DNA from: a virus
Reading direction: 5' to 3' (one strand)
Length of the DNA stretch: 64,000 nucleotides
IMG/VR virus record: IMGVR_UViG_3300045136_000054
Coordinates: 1 to 64,000 of that record
Each line of letters starts with the position of its first letter. The first letter of the stretch is position 1. Positions 1 through 8,674 of the stretch are shown in pieces. The notes below the pieces were generated by a model. That model worked only from the letters and a program-made list of their open reading frames with translations, was not told where the DNA came from and ran no database searches. The position numbers and the translations under genes were made by a program.

Positions 1-107
1 GTGGGCCAAAAGAGGTAGGTGGTGATTTTGATTGTTTAAATAACAATTTTAAATCAGAACCAGATCATTCATTTATTAATATTGGTAGAGAATTTATCTG
101 GAAATGA
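1..107 (+). CDS. Repeat-rich phage protein, C-terminal fragment (cut by window edge)
   Basis: Reading from base 3 gives the tail of a protein that ends FINIGREFIWK, the same conserved ending as the next two genes and the copy near 46.5 kb. It contains one last repeat unit (GPKEVGGDFDC) and the shared FKSEPDHSF segment. Its stop overlaps the next start as ATGA, so this is at least a three-gene tandem array of one family. Function unknown; see the following entries. Confidence 0.8.
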   Translation, partial: GPKEVGGDFDCLNNNFKSEPDHSFINIGREFIWK

Positions 108-952
108 AATTACAAGAATTATTTTTAAAAGAAGAACATAAATTATTAACCAATAAACAAGAAATAGAGGATTGGTTAAAAAAGATGAACATTAAAAATT
201 ATATCATTCATGATAATGGTATAGTTGATGTTAATGGAGATGTTAATATTTCTAATAGAAATTTAACACATATACCAGTCCAATTTGGTGAAGTAGATGA
301 TTATTTTGATTGTTCAAATAATCAATTAACATCATTACAAGGTGCACCAAGAGAAGTGGGTGGTTATTTTATATGTGCACATAATCGTTTAACATCATTG
401 GAAGGTTCTCCAAGAGAAGTAGGTGGTAGTTTTTATTGTTATGGTAATAAATTAACATCATTACAAGGTGGACCAAGAGAAGTTGGTGGTAGTTTTGATT
501 GTCATAATAATCAATTAACATCATTACAAGGTGCTCCAAGAGATGTTGGTGGTTATTTTGATTGTTCACGTAATCAATTAACATCATTACAAGGTGCACC
601 AAGAGAAGTAGATGGTTATTTTGCGTGTACACATAATCGTTTAACATCATTAGAAGGTGCACCAAGAGAAGTAGGTAGTGATTTTGATTGTCATAATAAT
701 CAATTAAAATCATTACAAGGTGGACCAAGAGAAGTAGGTGGCTATTTTGATTGTCATAATAATCAATTAAAATCATTACAAGGTGCACCAAGAGAGGTTG
801 GTGGTTTTTTTGATTGTTCATATAATAAATTAACATCATTAGAAGGTGCACCAAGAGAAGTAGGTCGTGATTTTTATTGTAAATATAATAATTTTAAATC
901 AGAACCAGATCATTCATTTATTGATATTAACGGAAGGTTTATTTGGAAATGA
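104..952 (+). CDS. Repeat protein (20-residue LTSLQGAPREVGG units) with capsid-targeting-like N-terminus
   Basis: 282 residues. The N-terminus MKLQELFLKEEH resembles T4 capsid-targeting peptides. Residues ~20-60 are a non-repeated cap, followed by about nine 20-residue units of the form CxNNQLTSLQGAPREVGGxF and then the constant tail FKSEPDHSF...FIWK. The Leu/Asn spacing resembles leucine-rich-repeat solenoids, so a protein-binding surface is likely, but the target is unknown. Repeats are nearly identical at DNA level (60 bp period), so unequal recombination should change their number. The start overlaps the upstream paralog stop (ATGA) and the stop overlaps the downstream paralog start. Confidence 0.85.
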   Translation: MKLQELFLKEEHKLLTNKQEIEDWLKKMNIKNYIIHDNGIVDVNGDVNISNRNLTHIPVQFGEVDDYFDCSNNQLTSLQGAPREVGGYFICAHNRLTSLEGSPREVGGSFYCYGNKLTSLQGGPREVGGSFDCHNNQLTSLQGAPRDVGGYFDCSRNQLTSLQGAPREVDGYFACTHNRLTSLEGAPREVGSDFDCHNNQLKSLQGGPREVGGYFDCHNNQLKSLQGAPREVGGFFDCSYNKLTSLEGAPREVGRDFYCKYNNFKSEPDHSFIDINGRFIWK

Positions 953-1797
953 AACTACAAGAATTATTTTTAGAAGAACAACATAAATTTTTAACCGATA
1001 AACAAGAAATAGAGAATTGGTTAAATGAAATGTATATTAAAAATTATACAATTCATGATAATGGTATAGTTGATGTTAATGGAGATGTTGATATTTCTTA
1101 TAAAAGATTAACATATATATCAGTTCAATTTGGTAAAGTAGATGGTTATTTTAATTGTTCAAATAATCAATTATTATCATTAGAAGGTGCACCAAGAGAA
1201 GTTGGTGATTATTTTTATTGCGAAAGTAATCAATTATTATCATTAGAAGGTGCACCAAGAGAAGTATTTAGTGATTTTAATTGTTATCATAATCAATTAA
1301 CGTCATTACAAGGTGCACCAAGAGAAGTAGGTGGTGATTTTGTTTGTTCAAATAATAAATTAACATCATTAAAGGGGGGACCAAGAGAAGTAGGTGGTGA
1401 TTTTTATTGTTCAAATAATCAATTAACATCATTACAAGGTTCACCAAGAGAAGTTGGTCGTGATTTTTATTGTTCAAATAATCAATTAACATCATTATAT
1501 GGTTCACCAAGAGAAGTTGGTCGTGATTTTTATTGTTCAAATAATCAATTGACATCATTAGAAGGTGCACCAAGAGAAGTCAATGGCTATTTTAATTGTT
1601 CATATAATAAATTAACATCATTAAAAGGTGGGCCAAGAGAAGTTGGTGGGTTTTTTGATTGTTCATATAATAAATTAACATCATTGGAAGGTGCACCAAA
1701 AGAAGTAGGTGGTGATTTTTATTGTAAATATAATAATTTTAAATCAGAACCAGATCATTCATTTATTGATATTAACGGAAGATTTATTTGGAAATGA
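949..1797 (+). CDS. Repeat protein, tandem paralog of the preceding gene
   Basis: About 282 residues from the ATG at 949, which overlaps the upstream TGA; an in-frame TTG six bases earlier is less likely. Same plan as its neighbour: N-terminus MKLQELFLEEQH, cap, a run of 20-residue LTSLxGAPREVGG units and the tail FKSEPDHSF...FIWK. Unit order and the variable residues after each CxNN differ between the copies, as expected if the array diversifies by recombination. Likely a binding scaffold that may be packaged in the head; partner unknown. Confidence 0.85.
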   Translation: MKLQELFLEEQHKFLTDKQEIENWLNEMYIKNYTIHDNGIVDVNGDVDISYKRLTYISVQFGKVDGYFNCSNNQLLSLEGAPREVGDYFYCESNQLLSLEGAPREVFSDFNCYHNQLTSLQGAPREVGGDFVCSNNKLTSLKGGPREVGGDFYCSNNQLTSLQGSPREVGRDFYCSNNQLTSLYGSPREVGRDFYCSNNQLTSLEGAPREVNGYFNCSYNKLTSLKGGPREVGGFFDCSYNKLTSLEGAPKEVGGDFYCKYNNFKSEPDHSFIDINGRFIWK

Positions 1798-1803
1798 AGT
1801 TCT

Positions 1804-2376
1804 CTATAATAACCCCAAATTTAATAAATGCAATTGTAAAACAATAACTAAACTATAAGCAATAGCATGAGATTTTTTAAAACTAAATCCATTTTCATCT
1901 TTTGCATATAATATTCTTCTTGCCATATCTTTATTAACTAAATATAAATTTAATAATTCTCTTTTTCCCGGTCTAATTAATGCTATAACATCTGCTAATT
2001 CTTCAATACTTTTTGGACGTATTTTTAATAATATATCTAAATGTTTTGATATCTGAAATAATTTATTAACATTAGATGGAACTAATAATAAATTCCAATC
2101 TGGATCAATCTTAAGTAATTCTTCAATTTCTTCTCTAGACTTAAAATTATCATAAACACCAAGATGTAAAAAATCTATTTTAAGATAATTTAACTCTTCA
2201 GCAATATCATATGGAATTGCAGATAATTTTGTAATAGGATCTTGTGGAATATTTTGAAAATAAACACCGCATGGATGAGGAACAATCTCATCATTTTTAA
2301 TAATACATGCTTTAGTTACATTAGGAAATACTTCTAATGGATTAAATGTTGTTGGTGTATCTATATCAATATCCAT
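1804..2376 (-). CDS. DNA polymerase III alpha-like fragment (downstream piece)
   Basis: 190 residues. The motifs SIEELADVIALIRPGKRE and SFKKSHAIAYSLVI match the finger-region signatures of bacterial DnaE (usually ..DI/EALLALYRPGP.. and FxKSHAxAYAxI). The conserved catalytic PDxDxDF block and the PHP and beta-binding regions are absent, so on its own it cannot be a polymerase. A second DnaE-like piece lies at 6325-6837 on the same strand and carries the segment just upstream of the missing catalytic block. It is the last gene of the clamp-loader operon. Possibly a structural or regulatory relic; DnaE ancestry is inferred from the motifs. Confidence 0.6.
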   Translation of the reverse strand: MDIDIDTPTTFNPLEVFPNVTKACIIKNDEIVPHPCGVYFQNIPQDPITKLSAIPYDIAEELNYLKIDFLHLGVYDNFKSREEIEELLKIDPDWNLLLVPSNVNKLFQISKHLDILLKIRPKSIEELADVIALIRPGKRELLNLYLVNKDMARRILYAKDENGFSFKKSHAIAYSLVIVLQLHLLNLGLL

Positions 2377-2380
2377 ATTA

Positions 2381-3091
2381 TTATAAACCTACCTCATCAC
2401 AAATTTTAGAAATATCTTTTACTATTTCTTCGTTAATTTGTAATTTTTCTGACCAATATGTTGGATTAATTAATTGTGAAAGTTCTTGCATATCTTCTTT
2501 ATTTAAAGTATGTAGAAAATCGCCACAAGATTTAGAACAAAATATCAACCATGGAGATAATTTTCTTAATCGTATCAATTCCATAATTCGTTTAATACCT
2601 AAATATTCAAAAATATTTTTGAGATCTATATTATTTTTATTTGAAATATCTATTAATGTTTCTATTGATAATGCAACTTGCTCTAACGGATCAACATTTT
2701 TATCATAATAATGTAAAAATAATGTATAACATTGATCTCTTCTCCATAACATTGGAGATATATCTTTTTCAACCATTAATTTTATAAATGCTAATGGGTC
2801 TGGAATTTTTAATTTATTTACATGTTCAACAAAATTAATAAAAGATCTAAAATATCTAGATGACGCAAAAGTTTCTATTGATGGTGCTTTTCGTTTATTA
2901 TATTTCATCCATTCTGTATAGTATTGATATGCTATTTGGCCATTAATACTACGAAGTTCGTCTAATCTTTCACGTGCAGAACAAATATGCGACATAAAAC
3001 CATCTTCAGTTAAAAATAATTTATTGCAATATCCACATTGCCAAGATGGGTTTTCTGTTCTTCTAAATTTAGCTAATTCTTTTATATTCAT
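2381..3091 (-). CDS. Zinc-finger protein of unknown function in the clamp-loader operon
   Basis: 236 residues with an N-terminal C2H2-like finger (CGYCNKLFLTEDGFMSHIC, residues ~19-37); the rest is mostly helical with no motif I recognise. The start overlaps the gp62-like gene by 4 bp and the stop is 4 bp from the next start, so the four genes gp44, gp62, this and the DnaE-like fragment are cotranscribed and probably translationally coupled. A DNA- or protein-binding accessory of the replisome is plausible from position only. Confidence 0.7.
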   Translation of the reverse strand: MNIKELAKFRRTENPSWQCGYCNKLFLTEDGFMSHICSARERLDELRSINGQIAYQYYTEWMKYNKRKAPSIETFASSRYFRSFINFVEHVNKLKIPDPLAFIKLMVEKDISPMLWRRDQCYTLFLHYYDKNVDPLEQVALSIETLIDISNKNNIDLKNIFEYLGIKRIMELIRLRKLSPWLIFCSKSCGDFLHTLNKEDMQELSQLINPTYWSEKLQINEEIVKDISKICDEVGL

Positions 3092-3549
3092 GTTAATTCT
3101 TTTTTAAGTTTAGCAATTTCATCTTTTTGCCATCCTAATTCATTTGCCATATTTTCATATTCGTCATTATTGATTAATTTTATATTTAATTTTGCTTCTC
3201 TTTCTGAATATCCAAAATATTCTGATAAAATTTTTATTCTATTAGATATTTTATTTGATTTTTTTTGACCCATCCATTGATAATGTTTTTTCTGTTTTGA
3301 GGATGAAATAACTAATAATTTTGACAAAAGTTCTGGATGTTTAGATAATGTAAAAATCATCGTATTCACAAATGTATTTATAAAAACTATTTGTCTATAG
3401 TCGTTACACCCACTCATCCAACGCATTATAATAAGTGGATTAAAATCTTTTTTTTCTTCTTCAGAAAGTTTTTCATAAAATGAAAAATCACCACTATCTA
3501 TTTTATTAAATAGTGAAAATATATCTAATTTATATTTTATATCTTTCAT
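3088..3549 (-). CDS. 62: Probable sliding-clamp loader small subunit (gp62-like)
   Basis: Directly follows the gp44-like ATPase with a TGA/ATG overlap, which favours the start at 3549 (MKDIKYKLD...); an ATG nine codons upstream is also possible. The size (~153 residues) and the PLIIMRWMSG...CN segment followed by a lysine-rich helical C-terminus fit the small non-ATPase clamp-loader subunits of T4-like phages. T4 gp62 forms a complex with four gp44 subunits and loads the gp45 clamp. Assignment relies on gene order plus weak sequence resemblance. Confidence 0.6.
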   Translation of the reverse strand: MKDIKYKLDIFSLFNKIDSGDFSFYEKLSEEEKKDFNPLIIMRWMSGCNDYRQIVFINTFVNTMIFTLSKHPELLSKLLVISSSKQKKHYQWMGQKKSNKISNRIKILSEYFGYSEREAKLNIKLINNDEYENMANELGWQKDEIAKLKKELT

Positions 3550-4472
3550 ATAACCATCGATATTTCTATTAAACATGCTGCAGCATTAATTTCAGGATCC
3601 GCAACAATTGAATGTTTATATAAGTAATTTGAAATAATTACGATAATTGATTCCTGTTTATCAACATTTTTTGTTAATTTATCAACATTCATATATAAAA
3701 ATCTATAAAAATCTTCATATTCATCGCGTGATACACTTGATGCAACTAATTTTCTTGCTGATCTAATATCTTTTTTAACAATAAGATCTAATAATTTAAA
3801 TTTATAATCTATTTCAGATTCATTATTATTTGGAAATTGTAATTTTCCATCTATAGAATTTTGTTGTAAAAGATTAATTATTTTTCTTATGTCTGGATAT
3901 GCTATTGATACATATGTTGATAATACATCAATATCAAAATAAATATTTTCATTTGATAATATTTCACCCATTTTAATTAAAATATCATCTATATTAGGAT
4001 TTTTAAAATGAAAATGTTGCATCCTTGATTTAAGGGCTGGTATTATTTTATTTTCATAATTACATGTACCAATAAATCTACAATTTTCAGAATAATCTTC
4101 CATCATAGTTCTTAATGTTGCTTGCGCATTATGTGTTAAATAATCACATTCTTCTAATTGAACGACTTTAAATTTTCCATGTGCATATGTTTGAGCAAAT
4201 GATTTTATTTTATCACGCATTGAATCCACACCTGTTTCATCTGATGCATTAATACGTAATATATCATTTTTATTAACATTTAGCTCATTTAAAATAATAT
4301 TGGACAGTGTTGTTTTACCAGAACCTTGAACACCTGATAATAATATATGTGGTAAATCATTACTATTAATTATAGAAATTATTTTTTTCTTTAGAAGTTC
4401 ATCATGAAAAATGTATTCATTTATATTCTGAGGTCTATATTTTTCTACCCAAAGTATATTTTTTCTTGACAT
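3546..4472 (-). CDS. 44: Sliding-clamp loader ATPase (gp44 / RFC-small-subunit type)
   Basis: 308 residues of an AAA+ clamp loader: the WVEKYRPQ start typical of RFC subunits, Walker A GVQGSGKTT (~residues 46-54), a DExx-box variant in VQLEECDYL, sensor and SRM (SRC-like) motif PALKSRMQHF. It hydrolyses ATP to open the sliding clamp at primer-template junctions with the gp62-like partner encoded immediately downstream. A TGATATAAT-type -10 with poor -35 lies about 30-60 bp upstream on the minus strand. Confident family call. Confidence 0.93.
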   Translation of the reverse strand: MSRKNILWVEKYRPQNINEYIFHDELLKKKIISIINSNDLPHILLSGVQGSGKTTLSNIILNELNVNKNDILRINASDETGVDSMRDKIKSFAQTYAHGKFKVVQLEECDYLTHNAQATLRTMMEDYSENCRFIGTCNYENKIIPALKSRMQHFHFKNPNIDDILIKMGEILSNENIYFDIDVLSTYVSIAYPDIRKIINLLQQNSIDGKLQFPNNNESEIDYKFKLLDLIVKKDIRSARKLVASSVSRDEYEDFYRFLYMNVDKLTKNVDKQESIIVIISNYLYKHSIVADPEINAAACLIEISMVI

Positions 4473-4534
4473 AAATTTCTCTTTTTATGTAATATTTAAA
4501 TTATATCAATTAATATACAAATATGAAAATGTTA

Positions 4535-5593
4535 TTAGGATATTTTATCTTGATATTTAGATAATAGTTCTCGTTTAACTGGCCTCCAGTTTTCCTCCGG
4601 AAAAACATCAGCCTTTACATAATCTATTGATGATAAACTAGAATTAAATATATTCTCTTCTTGTTTCTCTTCTTGTTTCTCTTCTTGTTTCTGTTCTTGT
4701 TTCTGTTCTTGTTTCTGTTCTTCTGTTATTTCTTTTTCTCTTGATAAAAGTATATTTAATTCTTCATCGGTGTTTATTGTTGGTGATGGTTCTTCAACAT
4801 GTAATTGTTCTTCAAAATCATTTTTTAATTCTACATTTTTTTGAACACTTTCTTTACTATATACTATTTTTCTCTCTCTATATCTATCTAATAAGAAATT
4901 TCCAGAAACAACTAAAACAACAGCTAGTGGGTCAAAAACGAAAATTATCATCAAGATGATATATTTGACAGCATGTTCTAATGGAATATTAAAAGCTTCA
5001 GATACAAAAAGAATTGGTCCAGCATGTGCCTGTACATCTACATTCTGAATTTCTTTATTTAATATTTCTTTTTCTATATCTAATAATCTTTTGTTAATAT
5101 TATTTGATTCATTTAATATGAGTGTAGATTCATCTTTAAATTCATTAATAAGTTTTTGTCTTCCTCTAACAAAATTTGATGGAAGTTCAGCAATCTGTTT
5201 ATCAATTTCATTTTTACGTTTTAATAATTCAGATTTTCTTTCTGTTAGTGTTATTTTTTCTTTTTTAAGAGCTTCAACTTCTACAATTCCGGTTTTTGTT
5301 GGTATTATTGTTTTTTGAAATGCTGCTGATAAATATCCAAATGCTCCTGCTGATGTTATAAACATTGTCACAAAAACTGCCATCAGCATATATGAACGCA
5401 TCAATATATTAAGATTTTTCCACCATTTATAAAGTATTGTGACACTTAATAATTTACCAGCATCTAACGCTGCGGCTAATGCTAAAATAATAGGATCAGA
5501 TCCAAGAAATGCAGATAATCCTATTATTGATACCCATGTACCTAATGATTCAATAAAAAATGCAGATATAAATGTTAATAAAGCTAATAACAC
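4535..5593 (-). CDS. Membrane protein with coiled coil and Glu/Gln/Lys repeat tail
   Basis: 352 residues from a GTG start, since no in-frame ATG fits the hydrophobic N-terminus. Three or four membrane segments lie at residues ~1-30, 30-55 and 65-90, then a charged coiled coil (~100-170), one further membrane segment (~205-230, ILMIIFVFDPLAVVLVV) and an acidic tail with EQKQ/EEKQ repeats (DNA 4668-4725, 15-bp-period slippage-prone). Similar multi-membrane coiled-coil proteins occur in T4-like phages without known role. Remodelling of the host inner membrane is a guess. Confidence 0.75.
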   Translation of the reverse strand: MLLALLTFISAFFIESLGTWVSIIGLSAFLGSDPIILALAAALDAGKLLSVTILYKWWKNLNILMRSYMLMAVFVTMFITSAGAFGYLSAAFQKTIIPTKTGIVEVEALKKEKITLTERKSELLKRKNEIDKQIAELPSNFVRGRQKLINEFKDESTLILNESNNINKRLLDIEKEILNKEIQNVDVQAHAGPILFVSEAFNIPLEHAVKYIILMIIFVFDPLAVVLVVSGNFLLDRYRERKIVYSKESVQKNVELKNDFEEQLHVEEPSPTINTDEELNILLSREKEITEEQKQEQKQEQKQEEKQEEKQEENIFNSSLSSIDYVKADVFPEENWRPVKRELLSKYQDKIS

Positions 5594-5610
5594 GATACAT
5601 TAAATAATAA

Positions 5611-5931
5611 TTAAAATTGAATACACATATTTATATCATCTGTAACAGCCATTACCTTTTTTTCATCTGTTTTCCAAATTTTTATTCCATCATATTCAAA
5701 ACCCTGAGTCCATTGAAGTCCTTCTACGAGAATAAAATCACCAACTGAAACATCTTTTACATCTTTGCCAATTGCTAAAGTTTTACCCCATCTTGGTATT
5801 TTTTGTAAATCAAAGTCTTTTGGTGATTGTGATAACAAAATTCCAGAACGTGTTTTTGATATAAACAATCCATTTGATAAATCATCTATAAATGCAAATA
5901 AAATATAATTTTTTAATGGTTTAAGAGACAT
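5611..5931 (-). CDS. GroES-like co-chaperonin (gp31-type candidate)
   Basis: 106 residues. The opening KPLKNYILFAFID, the mobile-loop-like TRSGILLSQ, then RWGKTLAIGKDVKDVSVGDF and KIWKTDEKKVMAVTDD follow the GroES pattern (P..D.VLV...T.SGI.L....G.V.AVG...V..GD.V....). T4 gp31 and related phage co-chaperonins pair with host GroEL to fold the large major capsid protein. Length fits GroES (~97-111). I infer the family from motif order; a search against GroES profiles would settle it. Confidence 0.7.
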   Translation of the reverse strand: MSLKPLKNYILFAFIDDLSNGLFISKTRSGILLSQSPKDFDLQKIPRWGKTLAIGKDVKDVSVGDFILVEGLQWTQGFEYDGIKIWKTDEKKVMAVTDDINMCIQF

Positions 5932-5937
5932 ATTTAA

Positions 5938-6216
5938 TTAATCCTCCTGTTTATTATTTTTTTTAGTATATTCTTTTTTTGATTCTTCTGCTGACTCAAT
6001 TGCAAGTTTTAATGCTTCAGGTAATTGTGTTTGTTGTTTACTACCATTTTTCAATGGTACACCTTTAATAGTTTTATTTTTATTTTCTTTTTCATCTATA
6101 TACTTTCTTCTAGCATTAACTGTTACAGGAGCAGGTGCTTCTGCTAAAGCCTGTGTAATTGCTATTAAATCAAAATCTACAATTTCACCTCTTGCACTAC
6201 GTGCTCTTTTTGACAT
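5938..6216 (-). CDS. Small basic protein of unknown function
   Basis: 92 residues, Lys/Arg-rich at both ends (MSKRARSARGE..., ...KKEYTKKNNKQED) with a helical middle. A good ribosome-binding site (AAAAGGAGAA) precedes the start. It lies 6 bp upstream of the GroES-like gene in the same direction, so they are probably cotranscribed. No family recognised. Confidence 0.7.
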   Translation of the reverse strand: MSKRARSARGEIVDFDLIAITQALAEAPAPVTVNARRKYIDEKENKNKTIKGVPLKNGSKQQTQLPEALKLAIESAEESKKEYTKKNNKQED

Positions 6217-6324
6217 ATTAAAGTTCTCCTTTTAAAAATTTATTATTTGTTATAAATATAATAATTAGTTGTATTATTATTTATAACACCCGAGTAAAGA
6301 ATATTATTTTTTCAATAATTATTA

Positions 6325-6837
6325 TTAATCATGAAAAAATTCACTCATCGGTATGTTAAATTTTATAGGATCTACACAATGTAATCCTAGAATATATAAA
6401 ATATATGAAGCACAAGATGATCCTCTACCTATTCCCCACACGATATTTTTTTCTTTAAACGTATCTATAATATAGATTATGCATTTAAATAGATTTTGTA
6501 ATTTTCTTTTTCTTATTTCTGCTAATTCATTTTCAACTCTAGCAATTATTCTATCATCATTTACATCTTTTATGAGAGAACGTACATAATTATCAATATC
6601 AATATTTAAATATTTTTCTGGTAAGTTCCAATCAAAATTTAAATCTTTGATATTATCAGAAATTTTTTCTATTTTTATATCTGAACGTAAATTAAATTTT
6701 TCTATATCTTCGTTTATTTCTGTCACACAAATTTGACTCGGATTTAATCCACGAATAATCATTTCTGGAACCATTTCTGGTTCAACTTCAATTACACCGT
6801 CATATCGTAAAGAATATTTTTTATTTTTAGTTCTCAT
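6325..6837 (-). CDS. DNA polymerase III alpha-like fragment (upstream piece)
   Basis: 170 residues. The C-terminal VWGIGRGSSCASYILYIL and VDPIKFNIPMSEFFHD match the palm segment of DnaE (GPGRGSxAxSLVAYxLGITDxDPxxxxLxFERFL). The gene stops exactly where the catalytic PDxDxDF block would follow. The N-terminal half has no PHP motif. Together with 1804-2376 it covers two parts of a DnaE-type core on either side of a missing catalytic centre. The start overlaps the end of the dCMP deaminase gene. Confidence 0.6.
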   Translation of the reverse strand: MRTKNKKYSLRYDGVIEVEPEMVPEMIIRGLNPSQICVTEINEDIEKFNLRSDIKIEKISDNIKDLNFDWNLPEKYLNIDIDNYVRSLIKDVNDDRIIARVENELAEIRKRKLQNLFKCIIYIIDTFKEKNIVWGIGRGSSCASYILYILGLHCVDPIKFNIPMSEFFHD

Positions 6838-7294
6838 TATAATTTATTTTTTCTATTATTACGCCCATATCTTTTAAAAAATTTAATCCATCTTTAATTC
6901 TATATTCTTCTAAATATACAACTCTTTTAATACCAGATTGATAAATCATTTTAGAACATTCATAACATGGTGACAAAGTGATGTAAAGTGTAGAATCAAG
7001 CGTGTTCATAAATCCATACTTTAATAATTTCATTAATGCATTACTTTCAGCATGTAATGTCATTGGATTCGTAATTATATTTCCATTTTCATCTTTATAT
7101 TCTATAAATTCGTTAGGAATTCCTGAAGGTACACCATTCCAACCAAATGAACAAATATTATCATTTTTAACAATTACGGCACCAACTTTTGAACGAGTTG
7201 CAAAAGATTCTTTAGAAACTCTAATTGCTATATCCATGTATAGCCTATCCATTCGTTTTTGTTTTTCAATTTTACGTGTTGTTTGATTATCCAT
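6827..7294 (-). CDS. Deoxycytidylate (dCMP) deaminase
   Basis: 155 residues. The zinc-dependent deaminase signature is complete: THAESNAL (His ligand and catalytic Glu, ~residue 85) and SPCYECSKMI (two Cys ligands, ~108-117). GWNGVPSG is the substrate-binding segment of dCMP deaminases. It makes dUMP from dCMP for thymidylate synthesis, as T4 cd does. Part of the window's nucleotide set with NrdJ and GuaC. Confidence 0.92.
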   Translation of the reverse strand: MDNQTTRKIEKQKRMDRLYMDIAIRVSKESFATRSKVGAVIVKNDNICSFGWNGVPSGIPNEFIEYKDENGNIITNPMTLHAESNALMKLLKYGFMNTLDSTLYITLSPCYECSKMIYQSGIKRVVYLEEYRIKDGLNFLKDMGVIIEKINYNEN

Positions 7295-7456
7295 GTTTAT
7301 TGTTTATAGAAAAATAAGCATACTTAATATGTTATTCTCATATTATATATTTTTAATAAAAATAAAAAATAACATAAAAATAAATTAAAATGAATACAAT
7401 TTTAAATTAGAAGTGAGAATTAATTTAAAAAGAAGATATTTTAATTTTTTTAAAAA

Positions 7457-7567
7457 TTATTTTTTTAATAATTTAGTTTTAATTTTTTCAACGGCAAAAT
7501 TCCACAATTTAATCCAAAATGGCGCAAATGCTGCCCCAATAATAATACCTAAAATAAAATTAAACAT
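7457..7567 (-). CDS. Small single-span membrane peptide
   Basis: 36 residues (MFNFILGIIIGAAFAPFWIK...) with one hydrophobic helix and a basic C-terminus. A strong ribosome-binding site (GAGGAGAAAA) lies within the end of the Nudix gene, whose stop overlaps this start by a few bases, so expression is coupled to it. Function unknown; small one-span peptides are common in phage lysis and inhibition modules. Confidence 0.65.
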   Translation of the reverse strand: MFNFILGIIIGAAFAPFWIKLWNFAVEKIKTKLLKK

Positions 7568-8009
7568 ATTGATTTTCTCCTCGGTTTTTAATTATATTTT
7601 TATTTATAATGGATGATATTTTTCTGTGTACATTATAAACAGCATACAGATGTAATTTTCTTCCGTATTGTTTAAATTCATCTAAAGTCATCCATTTAGT
7701 TTCAGAAGTTTCATATTCTGGTTCATCAAAATCATCTTTAGAATAAACTTCTACAGCATAGATACAAATACCTTTCATAAAATTTCCTACAAATATTGGT
7801 TGACTTTTGATATTATCAATACGTAATCCTAATTCTTCTTTTGCTTCTTTAATAGCTGTTTCTAATTCTGAATATCCGGATTCTATTTTTCCTTTTGAAA
7901 TTTGAAAATCTGGTCCACCAAAATCTGGATTTGATGGTTTCATAAATAACATATAAATTTTGTTATTTGTATCTATCCAATAAGGTATTAATCCTGCGCG
8001 ATGAGCCAT
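7560..8009 (-). CDS. Nudix hydrolase (NudB/dATPase-like), degenerate Nudix box
   Basis: 149 residues. Nudix box GKIESGYSELETAIKEAKEELG at ~residues 40-62 keeps the EExG core (KEAKEELG) but has Tyr where the first conserved Glu is usual and Lys for Arg. The RAGLIPYW start and DFQISKGK context resemble diadenosine/NTP Nudix enzymes. Likely hydrolyses a nucleoside diphosphate derivative; substrate cannot be read from sequence. A second Nudix gene is at 45.4 kb. Confidence 0.8.
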   Translation of the reverse strand: MAHRAGLIPYWIDTNNKIYMLFMKPSNPDFGGPDFQISKGKIESGYSELETAIKEAKEELGLRIDNIKSQPIFVGNFMKGICIYAVEVYSKDDFDEPEYETSETKWMTLDEFKQYGRKLHLYAVYNVHRKISSIINKNIIKNRGENQYV

Positions 8010-8090
8010 TGTATTAATTTTTCATATATATTAAACACATATTTTATTATAAACCGTTAATTTTAAAATGTAAATAATTTTATAGGATAA

Positions 8091-8585
8091 TTATCTAATT
8101 TTTTTTCTAGAAAAATTTTTAAGATATTTAAGATCATAATCATCTTCTTCTAAAATAGCCTTTTTACCTCCATTTAATGATATTTCATTAAAATCATTAT
8201 CATCATAATAATATTTAGAATTATAATTTTGATTTATATTATTATTAAATCTTCCAGCAGTATATTTTGAATATGCTTCTATAGAACCAACATATAATAA
8301 ATATAATCCAAAAATTTCCCAAGTTATTTTTCCTGTTAATGTAAGTTTAATAACTATCCATGTACCAACAATGCCTCCTATGAAATTAAGAAGTTTTGTT
8401 AATGAGACACTATTTGTACCTTTTGCTTTTATTATATCTGTCCAATCTAATTTTTCTTCTTTTTGTGCACGCCAAAAAGCTATAATAAAAAACAAAAATA
8501 TAAACATTAAAATGATTCCAAAAAATTCATCAGAACCCATTAATGAAACCCAAGCTGATAATTTTTCTAACATTTTATTTACCAT
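8091..8585 (-). CDS. Small multi-span membrane protein beside the endolysin
   Basis: 164 residues with hydrophobic segments at ~20-40, ~62-82 and ~88-105, and a charged, Asn-rich cytoplasmic-type tail. It is divergently oriented from the endolysin gene at 8675, sharing the ~90 bp between them. Position and size would allow a holin, but the long acidic/basic tail and opposite strand are not typical. Call it a membrane protein with a possible lysis role. Confidence 0.6.
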   Translation of the reverse strand: MVNKMLEKLSAWVSLMGSDEFFGIILMFIFLFFIIAFWRAQKEEKLDWTDIIKAKGTNSVSLTKLLNFIGGIVGTWIVIKLTLTGKITWEIFGLYLLYVGSIEAYSKYTAGRFNNNINQNYNSKYYYDDNDFNEISLNGGKKAILEEDDYDLKYLKNFSRKKIR

Positions 8586-8674
8586 ATGATTTAATAATAG
8601 ATAAATATTATTTATAGTATAGTTTAATATTATTTAATAAATATATAAAAATTAATATGTAGGAGATTCTTAAA

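Noticed and set aside
369-854. Long open frames antisense to the repeat genes (here and at 1277-1573, 46033-46320)
   Set aside because: They arise from the 60-bp repeat in the sense strand, have no ribosome-binding site and encode low-complexity sequence.
4668-4725. CRISPR-like short repeats
   Set aside because: This is a coding EQKQ/EEKQ repeat without spacers. No CRISPR array occurs in the window.
7413-7616. Plus-strand frame opposite the small membrane peptide and Nudix gene
   Set aside because: The minus strand has a better start, ribosome-binding site and protein-like composition.
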